Shown in pieces: positions 8,430 through 15,496 of a DNA stretch of 64,000 nt; positions within the stretch are counted from its first letter, which is position 1; every line of letters begins with the position of its first letter. A program made the translations under genes and the position numbers. The DNA lies in NCBI GenBank assembly GCA_963753055.1, contig CAVWAP010000001.1, forward strand, positions 1,078,210-1,142,209, written 5' to 3'. The stretch comes from JAUWGC01 sp963753055 (GTDB lineage: Bacteria; Bacteroidota; Bacteroidia; Bacteroidales; B18-G4). The notes under the pieces were generated by a model, which was not told where the DNA came from, did no database searches, and was given only the letters and a program-made list of their open reading frames with translations.

Positions 8430-9002
8430 ATGGATGTCAAAATTAAATATAGGCCAAAGCTAATTTCCTATCTGAAAGTGGGAAAGCTTCTTCACTTGAT
8501 TACCATTATTGAGATTGCAGCTATTATTCTTCTTTTACCCGAATTGCTTTCTATTGTTAATGAGCCGATAAGCTTAATGCTTGTGGTAAAAATCTGCCTG
8601 GTATTGTACCTTATCTGGCTACCTTTATCAGCACAGCTTGATGCCAGGTCAAGGTTTCAGAATTATAAAAAGATAAAAGATCAGTTATATCTTAATGGAT
8701 ACCAGCATAGGATCCTGAAACCGGTTTTAAAATCCAGGTGTCAGCGTGATGCAGCCAAGGTGGCTGCCAATGAGCTGGGTTATATGAAAAATTGTTGCCA
8801 ATACTTCAAATCTCACGGCTATAAATGGTACCATGTATTACCTGACTGGCTGTTCCGTTCACCCCAATATCTTTTTAGCAGCTTCTTTGTAAGGACAACC
8901 TTTTTTGCTCCTACCTATCATTCAAAAATCAATTACAAAGAGGTCATTTTACAACCCGAATTAACTGTATTGTCGTCTCGATATTATGAAAGAGCAAGTT
9001 GA
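8430..9002 (+). CDS. Hypothetical membrane protein between ABC genes
   Basis: A 190-residue protein that I do not recognise. A TTG at 8412 is in frame, but the ATG at 8430 (MDVKIKYRPK) is the more natural start. Two adjacent hydrophobic segments (residues ~22-45 and ~50-70) are followed by a basic, cysteine-containing soluble part with KSRCQRD and a KNCCQYF pair. There is no signal peptide. The gene starts 10 nt after the FtsX-type permease and its end overlaps the ABC ATPase by 17 bp, so all are likely cotranscribed. A role as accessory factor of the operon is inference only. Confidence 0.7.
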   Translation: MDVKIKYRPKLISYLKVGKLLHLITIIEIAAIILLLPELLSIVNEPISLMLVVKICLVLYLIWLPLSAQLDARSRFQNYKKIKDQLYLNGYQHRILKPVLKSRCQRDAAKVAANELGYMKNCCQYFKSHGYKWYHVLPDWLFRSPQYLFSSFFVRTTFFAPTYHSKINYKEVILQPELTVLSSRYYERAS

Positions 9003-9705
9003 AAATGTGGTCATAATCAGGGGATTATCCAAAAAGTTTGGTGATATCCAGGCAGTTGATGGATTGAACATGTCGGTCTACCAAGGTGATATCTATGGTT
9101 TCCTGGGACCTAATGGCTCAGGAAAAAGCACAACCATACGTTTAATGCTTTCATTATTAAGCCCTGATGAAGGGACTATAGAAATGTTTGGTTTATCTCA
9201 AAGAAAGCACCAGATGAAGATATTGCAGAAGATCGGTACATTGGTTGAGAAGCCTGATTTTTATGAATACCTGAGCGCCAGGAAAAATCTTGAAATATTA
9301 ATGCAATATTCCGGGATTAAGCCGAATCAAGACAAAATAATGGAAACACTGGAAATGGTTGGACTACATAGCAGGGCGAAAAGCAGGGTGAAAACATATT
9401 CAAAAGGGATGAAACAACGCCTGGGCATTGCACAGGCATTGTTGCATGATCCCGAGCTGCTGATCCTTGATGAACCATCCAGCGGGCTTGATCCCGCCGG
9501 TGCAAGAGATATCCTTGCCCTGATCCTTAAATTGAATAAAGACATGCAAAAAACAATTATCCTGTCCTCACACCATTTATTGGAAATTCAGCAGGTAGCG
9601 AGCAGGATGGTAATAATCAATAAAGGGAAAAGTGTTCTGGAAGGTAATGTGAAAGAACTGCTATCAGGTAAAAACCTTGAGGCCTTATTCTTCGATCTGA
9701 CTTAA
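8986..9705 (+). CDS. ABC transporter ATP-binding protein (ABC-2 export type)
   Basis: Protein of 239 residues with every ATPase motif: Walker A GPNGSGKST at residues 41-49, the Q-loop region TLVEKPDFYEYLS, ABC signature YSKGMKQR near 138-145 followed by LGIAQALLHDPE, Walker B LLILDEP at 158-164, D-loop SSGLDP and the switch histidine in LSSHHLLEI. The KGMKQR form of the signature and the truncated C-terminus resemble the CcmA/NatA/bacitracin-type exporters that pair with ABC-2 permeases, and such a permease starts 2 nt after its stop. Substrate unknown. Confidence 0.93.
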   Translation: MKEQVENVVIIRGLSKKFGDIQAVDGLNMSVYQGDIYGFLGPNGSGKSTTIRLMLSLLSPDEGTIEMFGLSQRKHQMKILQKIGTLVEKPDFYEYLSARKNLEILMQYSGIKPNQDKIMETLEMVGLHSRAKSRVKTYSKGMKQRLGIAQALLHDPELLILDEPSSGLDPAGARDILALILKLNKDMQKTIILSSHHLLEIQQVASRMVIINKGKSVLEGNVKELLSGKNLEALFFDLT

Positions 9706-9706
9706 A

Positions 9707-10543
9707 ATGTTAAAACTGGTCCACATAGAATTGATCAAGATCTTCGCCCGGCCAAGAAGTTATATTGCTTTTGTGGCAATTCTCGTCATCATTGCACTGA
9801 CTTTTATTACTGCAATATTTGAAGGGCAGAACCTGCTTGATTTTATAATTCAAAACCTGAAGGATGCTTTTTATATGCATGGTAACCTGGTAAATGCCTA
9901 TATGGTTTCCTATGTGATCCTGAACTTTCTCTGGATACACATTCCTTTGTTGATCGTGATTGTAACAGGCGACTTGATAGCCGGTGAAGCTCATGCTGGC
10001 ACATTCCGTATTTTGCTTACCAGGCCCGTTAGCAGAGCAAAAATTGTGACTGCCAAATACATAGCTGGGATTGTCTATACCTTTATTATCATTCTGTTTT
10101 TGTTCGTATTAAGCCTTGGAGGAGGATTATTACTCCTTGGCGAAGGTGACCTGATTGTTATGATGGGTGGTATCAATATTATTCCAGCGGACGATATCCT
10201 TTGGCGGTTTTTTGCCGCCTACGCCTTTGGATTCCTGAGTATGGCTACTGTGGCATGCTTGTCAATCCTGCTATCAAGCCTGGCCAACAATTCCCTTACT
10301 CCAATATTGATGACTATGGCAATTATAATTATTTTCACACTGATCACGACCATGAATTTCGGCTTTTTTGATTATATTAAACCTGTACTTCTAACAAACT
10401 ATCTGGATTCATGGCAACGATTTTTTTATTTCGAAATTGACCTGTCAGCCATCCTTTTTGATGCTGGAATATTGCTTATACATATAATGGTTTTTTATGG
10501 ATTGACTGTATGGATTTTTAAAAGAAAAGATATCCTGACATGA
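9707..10543 (+). CDS. ABC-2 type transporter permease
   Basis: Membrane protein of 278 residues with six hydrophobic segments, matching the ABC-2 permease size. The amphipathic start (MLKLVHIELIKIFARPRSY) is typical of these subunits, as is the cytoplasmic motif GEAHAGTFRILLTRPVSR after the second segment, which contacts the ATPase. It begins 2 nt after the ATPase stop and its own stop overlaps the next start as ATGA. With the preceding gene it should form a two-component exporter in the inner membrane. Substrate is not predictable. Confidence 0.88.
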   Translation: MLKLVHIELIKIFARPRSYIAFVAILVIIALTFITAIFEGQNLLDFIIQNLKDAFYMHGNLVNAYMVSYVILNFLWIHIPLLIVIVTGDLIAGEAHAGTFRILLTRPVSRAKIVTAKYIAGIVYTFIIILFLFVLSLGGGLLLLGEGDLIVMMGGINIIPADDILWRFFAAYAFGFLSMATVACLSILLSSLANNSLTPILMTMAIIIIFTLITTMNFGFFDYIKPVLLTNYLDSWQRFFYFEIDLSAILFDAGILLIHIMVFYGLTVWIFKRKDILT

Positions 10544-11247
10544 TTTATATGAGGGCTTTTATTATAGTGCTTTTAATTGTTGGCCATGGTATTTGCTTAG
10601 GCCTCAAAGCCCAGGAGCCTGATCCAAACCTGGTGCTGGAAGAAATAGCTTTCCGCCTTGACAAAATCAATGATTACAAAGTCAATATGAAGCTTGAGCT
10701 GGATGTCGATTTTATCAATATGCCGGCAAAGCATGCTGTGATGTACTATAAAAAGCCTTCAAAAATCAAAATTAAATCTGACGAGTTCTTACTGCTACCC
10801 AAGAGAGGATTTGATTTTTCCATAAGGGAGCTGCTTGAAGAGGATTATTCGGCAGTATTTGTAGGCATTGAAGAGATATCTGGTAAGGACCACTATCTGA
10901 TTAAAGTTATTCCCCTGGGAAGGCGCTCTGAACTGATCCTTGCCAACCTGTGGATATCTGTTCAGGAATTGCAGATCTCCAAAATGGAGAATTTCACCAG
11001 GAAAAAGGGGAATTATATTATCGAATTATCCTATGAACCCGGATTTATTGACCTGCCTTCAAAAATGATCATAACCTTTGAAATTGAGGACTTTAAATTC
11101 CCTGTAAAATTTATGGGTAAAGGGGTAGAGGTTGATAAGGAAAAGATGAAGGAAGAAGGACCCAAAACCGGGTCTGTAATTTTCCATTTTACTGATTATC
11201 AACTGAACCTGGGACTAGAAGAATCACTCTTCGAAGAAGAACAATAA
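10540..11247 (+). CDS. LolA-like outer-membrane lipoprotein carrier-type protein
   Basis: Exported protein of 235 residues; signal peptide to about residue 25 (ICLGLKAQ). The mature part reads as the half-barrel LolA/LolB-type fold: EEIAFRLDKINDYKVNMKLELDV, then YYKKPSKIKIKSDEFLLLPK, and late strands around GSVIFHFTDYQLN. LolA shuttles lipoproteins across the periplasm, while distant relatives in Bacteroidetes serve other lipid or outer-membrane tasks. It is translationally coupled to the permease by a 4-nt overlap and is the last gene of the operon, which suggests it hands on or senses what the exporter moves. Fold assignment is moderate and function is inferred. Confidence 0.65.
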   Translation: MIYMRAFIIVLLIVGHGICLGLKAQEPDPNLVLEEIAFRLDKINDYKVNMKLELDVDFINMPAKHAVMYYKKPSKIKIKSDEFLLLPKRGFDFSIRELLEEDYSAVFVGIEEISGKDHYLIKVIPLGRRSELILANLWISVQELQISKMENFTRKKGNYIIELSYEPGFIDLPSKMIITFEIEDFKFPVKFMGKGVEVDKEKMKEEGPKTGSVIFHFTDYQLNLGLEESLFEEEQ

Positions 11248-11264
11248 TGTTGTCAACTAAGAGG

Positions 11265-11840
11265 TCAATTAGCAACCGACCCTTTGCATTTCGCCTTATA
11301 TTCCCGGGAAACTTGTGTGAGCCTGTCATAATAAAAGAAGTTTTTCTTCTCTGACAAGAGTTCCTGGATGTACTGGCAATCTGAAAAGTGTTCCTCCATG
11401 ATCTTGCGGTAATTTTTATTCTTTACTTCTTCCTTGAATATTCTACCTTCATAATGATAATATTTAAGGTCAACCTGTGGTCCCCATTCTGTACCAATGA
11501 CATTCTCATATTTCAGAATGAAGTGGTTCCCATTTTGCATCAGCACCTGGCTGAATACAAGTTTGTTAGCATCTTTCCTCCAGGGCCTGAACCGAACAGA
11601 CCAGAATATCGTATCACCTTTTTGTACAGAAAGGATAGCATCAGTTTGATAATTCAAAGCCCTGCCATCTCCGATATCTATGGTTACTTTCGGTTTATAA
11701 ATAAGGGTGCCATTATTTAATGACAACACTTTGCAATAGAGGGTATCACCGTTATTTAAGATTATCCAATCATCAGTCTCCTGTGACAGGGTGCCAAAAC
11801 CTGTAATACAGAAAAGTAATAGGAGGCTTATTGCTTTCAT
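11265..11840 (-). CDS. Hypothetical exported protein
   Basis: Protein of 191 residues from the ATG at 11840, which puts a clean signal peptide at the N-terminus (MKAISLLLLFCITGFGTLSQ); an upstream in-frame ATG at 11864 would add eight polar residues. The mature domain begins DDWIILNNGDTLYCKVLSL, a small beta-rich module seen in many secreted Bacteroidetes proteins that describe 'nn-G-D-t-i-y-c' repeats. No catalytic motif is visible. It follows the EamA gene by 26 nt on the same strand and probably shares its transcript. Function unknown. Confidence 0.7.
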   Translation of the reverse strand: MKAISLLLLFCITGFGTLSQETDDWIILNNGDTLYCKVLSLNNGTLIYKPKVTIDIGDGRALNYQTDAILSVQKGDTIFWSVRFRPWRKDANKLVFSQVLMQNGNHFILKYENVIGTEWGPQVDLKYYHYEGRIFKEEVKNKNYRKIMEEHFSDCQYIQELLSEKKNFFYYDRLTQVSREYKAKCKGSVAN

Positions 11841-11866
11841 ATGAACCTTTGATTCCTGGTTCAAAA

Positions 11867-12775
11867 CTACAGAAAAAATAGCATTACACCGAACACGCTG
11901 ATAAATGCCCCGATGATCTCAACCGGTGAGACTTTGTGTTTAAACAGTAAAATTGATGGTGGAATAAGTAGTATTGGAACAATAGACATGATCGTGGAGG
12001 CTATTCCTGTTGCTGTGAACTTAATGGCCAGCAATGAGAATGAAACACCAAGAAAAGGTCCGAAGAAAGAGCCTGTTGTGATGCCAATCATTCCCTTCCT
12101 GTCTTTCAAAGCAGTGCTGATTACCTTTGACTTCCCAAGGATGATGATAATCAATGCAAAACCGATCATCCCGGCAAATATCCGGATATGTGTTGCCGCG
12201 AATGCATCGTAGTCGCGCATACCATACTTGCTGAGGACCAGACCGACTGCCTGTCCGATAGCACCCCCAACGGCAAATAGTATTCCTTTAAGGGGGTAGG
12301 AGAACTTGATCGGCTTACCTTTGGATTTTCTTGTGATTATAGCTATGGATATACCGCTCACAGTTATGAACATACCAGCAATCTCCTTAAATCCAAGTAT
12401 TTCTTTTAGTAATAACCAGCCAATTAACGCTGTGATGGGTGGGACCAGGGTCATAACCAGCATGGCGATCCTGGAACTTATCAAAGCAAAAGCCCGGAAA
12501 AGGAAATAATCCCCAAAAACAAAGCCGATCAGGCCCGATACAGATAACCAAATGTATGCATGGGGCGTCGCGTCCAGGGGCAGGATCATCCCACGATAGA
12601 AAAAGGAAAATACCGACAGGAAGACAAATGCAAAGACCAGCCGGATCATATTGACAGCCAATGATCCTACTCGTTTACTGGCCACTTCAAACGACAAAGC
12701 TGTTGCTGTCCAGAAAAACGCAGTTGCCAGTGCTGCCAGTTCACCATAGTAATTGGAGATGTCCATCCCCGGCAA
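11867..12775 (-). CDS. EamA/DMT-family transporter
   Basis: Integral membrane protein of about 302 residues with ten hydrophobic segments arranged as two tandem EamA repeats, the standard drug/metabolite transporter layout. The first repeat contains GELAALATAFFWTATALSF and the second begins near residue 155 (GILFAVGGAIGQAVGLVLSK). Conserved turn sequences such as ALISSRIAMLVMTLVPP and FTATGIASTIMSIVPI end each repeat. The start could be ATG 12775 or the ATG three codons later (12766). Members export amino acids, nucleotides or other small metabolites; the substrate here is unknown. Confidence 0.9.
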   Translation of the reverse strand: MPGMDISNYYGELAALATAFFWTATALSFEVASKRVGSLAVNMIRLVFAFVFLSVFSFFYRGMILPLDATPHAYIWLSVSGLIGFVFGDYFLFRAFALISSRIAMLVMTLVPPITALIGWLLLKEILGFKEIAGMFITVSGISIAIITRKSKGKPIKFSYPLKGILFAVGGAIGQAVGLVLSKYGMRDYDAFAATHIRIFAGMIGFALIIIILGKSKVISTALKDRKGMIGITTGSFFGPFLGVSFSLLAIKFTATGIASTIMSIVPILLIPPSILLFKHKVSPVEIIGAFISVFGVMLFFL

Positions 12776-12825
12776 ATATAGCTACCTTTGCACAATAATT
12801 GCAGAGATTAAATCATTAAGTATTC

Positions 12826-14895
12826 ATGAGTTTTGTGCACCCATATTTTCTTTTTGCTCTTATAGCAATTGCTATCCCTATCATTATACACCTTTTTAAT
12901 TTCAGGCGATACAAGAAAGTGCATTTTACGAATGTGAAGTTCATTGAGCAGGTCAGGAAAAAGACAAAGAAGAAGTCCCAGGTTAAACACCTCATTGTCC
13001 TTGCATTACGGATACTTGCTGTTGCATCACTTGTGATGGCATTTGCTCAGCCATATATCCCCGTTGATGATCAACTGAAAAGAGCAGAATCAGACAACCT
13101 GGTGAGCATATATATTGACAATTCCTTTAGTATGCAGGCGCAGTCAAAAGGTGGGAGTTTGCTCGATGAAGCCAGGAAAATGGCTGAGGATATTGCAATG
13201 GCCTATAAACAATCAGATGTTTTTTACCTTGTAACCAATGATTTCGAACGGAAAAATCAAAGACTGGTAAGCCGTGAGGAGTTGATCGAGGCATTGAGTG
13301 AGATTGGCTTCTCACCGACAGTCAGGCAGATGGATGAGATCATCACAAGGCTAACCGACTTCCTGTTCGACTCAGATATTGGCAATAAAACGGCATTCAT
13401 AATCTCTGATTTCCAGGAAAGCATTACCAGCTTTGATAAAGCACAGTTAGATACAAACAGCAGGATTTACCTTGTGCCTGTTATGGCTGAACAATCTGAT
13501 AATATTTATATTGACACTTGCTGGTTTGAAAACCCGGTCCATCAGGTTCATCAACAATCTAAGCTATTTGTGCGGATAAATAATGCTTCTGGGATTAACT
13601 ATGAAAAGATACCAGTCAAGCTAAGCATCAACGGAACTCAAAAAGCTATTGCCAGCTTCGACCTTGGCCCCGGGGAGTTCATCGATGTAATAATCCCCTA
13701 TACCAATCATGAACCAGGGTACAAAAAAGCAACATTGGAAATAACAGATTATCCGGTTGTCTATGATGATGTTTTCTATTTTACATACAATGTCCAGGAA
13801 CTGATACCTGTATTAAGCATCTACGAGAAAGAGCAAAATCCATATTTAATATCATTTTTTGAAAATGATTCAGCCTTTCTATTCAATAGCTTGCCGGAAG
13901 GAAACCTGAACTATACTGAGCTGCAAAGAAATAATCTGATTCTGCTGGATCAATTGACCCGCATTACATCGGGTTTGACCCAGGAATTGTTAAGATTTGT
14001 AAAAAAAGGCGGAAGTATTGCAGTAATCCCTCCACCTGAAATGGACATTCAATCATACCAGTCATTCACAAAGGCATTTGATGCTTGTAGCTTCGGCCAC
14101 CTGGATTCAAATGAATCACGAGTCACATACTTGAATGCCCGGCACCTGTTGTTTTATGATGTTTTTGAGGATTGGGGTGGAGATCAGCAGAGCCAGGGAA
14201 TCAATATAGATTTGCCCATTGTATTGATGCATTATCCTTTGCAGTATCCTGCCCTCACCCTGACAGAAAAATTGATGGTTCTGGGCAATGACCAGGATTT
14301 TTTAAATGTTATGCCACATGGGAAAGGCAAAATCTATCTGTTGGCAAGTCCAGTTGATCCTGTTTATACAAATTTACCAAAGCATGCCATTTTTGTTCCT
14401 ATGCTTTATAGGATGGCATTGCTGAGTCAGCCATATCATCCTTTATACTACACTATTGGAGGCCTTAGCGATAGGATTGAACTGCCGGATTATGGCTTAG
14501 CCGCTGACCAGGTATTCAAGGTACGGAAGATTGACAATGGCAATGAGTTTATCCCTGAGCACAGGAATTTACAAGATGGTACAGATATCATCCTTCATCA
14601 GCAAATACAAGAAGGTGGGCATTATGCTGTAAGTGAAGGTGAAAAGGATATTTATGCAATGGCTTTCAACTATGACAGAAGAGAATCAAATCTTACACTG
14701 ATGGGCGAGGATGATATTGAAGATATGCTTTCTTCAGCAGGAATTGAAAATATCAGCATCTTTTCTTCTTTTGGAAAGCCTGTCAGTCAGTCCATACAGG
14801 AAATAAATGAAGGTATCAGACTTTGGAAATTATTCATTATTTTCGTATTGATTTTCCTTGCAGCCGAAACCATCTTATTGCGCCTATGGAAATGA
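12826..14895 (+). CDS. BatA-domain protein with VWA-like region
   Basis: Membrane protein of 689 residues. The first ~80 residues match the BatA/aerotolerance N-terminal domain: HPYFLFALIAIAIPIIIHLFNFRR, then a basic VRKKTKKKSQ stretch and a second membrane segment (LALRILAVASLVMAFAQP). A von Willebrand A-like domain follows, with the metal-site pattern DNSFSM near residue 100 (DxSxS form). A glutamine amidotransferase-like/CARDB-like middle portion comes next, and a last membrane helix lies at ~667-685. Bacteroidetes genomes have many such proteins, usually near MoxR/DUF58 genes and implicated in envelope stress or gliding; those partners are absent here. Monocistronic, or leading the isochorismatase-parC group 50 bp downstream. 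Confidence 0.85.
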   Translation: MSFVHPYFLFALIAIAIPIIIHLFNFRRYKKVHFTNVKFIEQVRKKTKKKSQVKHLIVLALRILAVASLVMAFAQPYIPVDDQLKRAESDNLVSIYIDNSFSMQAQSKGGSLLDEARKMAEDIAMAYKQSDVFYLVTNDFERKNQRLVSREELIEALSEIGFSPTVRQMDEIITRLTDFLFDSDIGNKTAFIISDFQESITSFDKAQLDTNSRIYLVPVMAEQSDNIYIDTCWFENPVHQVHQQSKLFVRINNASGINYEKIPVKLSINGTQKAIASFDLGPGEFIDVIIPYTNHEPGYKKATLEITDYPVVYDDVFYFTYNVQELIPVLSIYEKEQNPYLISFFENDSAFLFNSLPEGNLNYTELQRNNLILLDQLTRITSGLTQELLRFVKKGGSIAVIPPPEMDIQSYQSFTKAFDACSFGHLDSNESRVTYLNARHLLFYDVFEDWGGDQQSQGINIDLPIVLMHYPLQYPALTLTEKLMVLGNDQDFLNVMPHGKGKIYLLASPVDPVYTNLPKHAIFVPMLYRMALLSQPYHPLYYTIGGLSDRIELPDYGLAADQVFKVRKIDNGNEFIPEHRNLQDGTDIILHQQIQEGGHYAVSEGEKDIYAMAFNYDRRESNLTLMGEDDIEDMLSSAGIENISIFSSFGKPVSQSIQEINEGIRLWKLFIIFVLIFLAAETILLRLWK

Positions 14896-14945
14896 TGATT
14901 CAGAAACTTATATTAGATTAAAAACCAAATAATTAGCTTTTTAAA

Positions 14946-15488
14946 ATGAGAATCCCGAAAAATAATACAATCGGAGTGATCATTGACATGCAATCAGTGT
15001 TGTATCCCTTTATTCATGAGCATGAGCAATTAACCCATAATGCTGAGATATTGATTAAAGGCCTGAAGGCACTTGATGTCCCTTTGATTTTGACTCAGCA
15101 ATATACCAAAGGATTGGGAGATACTATTAAGCCAATACTAGAAGCAGCAGGCAACTTAAAGCATGTAGAAAAGACTGCTTTCAGTTGCTGTGATGAACCG
15201 ATGTTTAATGAGATACTTGCTGTAACAGCAAAAAGGTATGTGATCATTCTGGGTATTGAAGCGCATGTTTGCGTGATGCAGACAGTTATTGACCTTATCG
15301 AGCGAGGTTATATCCCGGTAGTGGTTGAGGATTGTGTCGCCTCCCGCAACATCAACGACAAGTCTGTTGCCATTGAGAGGATGAGGAAGGAAGGAGCTCT
15401 TGTTACAACATTCGAGTCATTGCTTTTTGAATTATTGCAATACTCCGGGACTGATACATTCAAACAGATTTCAAATCTGGTAAAATAG
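14946..15488 (+). CDS. Isochorismatase-family cysteine hydrolase
   Basis: Protein of 180 residues, the length of YcaC-type hydrolases. The catalytic triad of the family is visible: Asp14 in VIIDMQ, Lys76 in VEKTAFS and Cys109 in EAHVCVMQT, where the preceding GIEAH forms the cis-peptide loop. The following VVVEDCVASRN segment is also characteristic. The family hydrolyses amides or isochorismate; YcaC-like members have no confirmed substrate. It ends 8 nt before parC and is probably cotranscribed with it. Confidence 0.9.
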   Translation: MRIPKNNTIGVIIDMQSVLYPFIHEHEQLTHNAEILIKGLKALDVPLILTQQYTKGLGDTIKPILEAAGNLKHVEKTAFSCCDEPMFNEILAVTAKRYVIILGIEAHVCVMQTVIDLIERGYIPVVVEDCVASRNINDKSVAIERMRKEGALVTTFESLLFELLQYSGTDTFKQISNLVK

Positions 15489-15496
15489 AAGGATAT

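Noticed and set aside
8986..9705. ABC ATPase as LolD partner of the LolC-type permease
   Set aside because: Its form and the adjacent ABC-2 permease point to an ABC-2 exporter; a LolD role cannot be shown from sequence.
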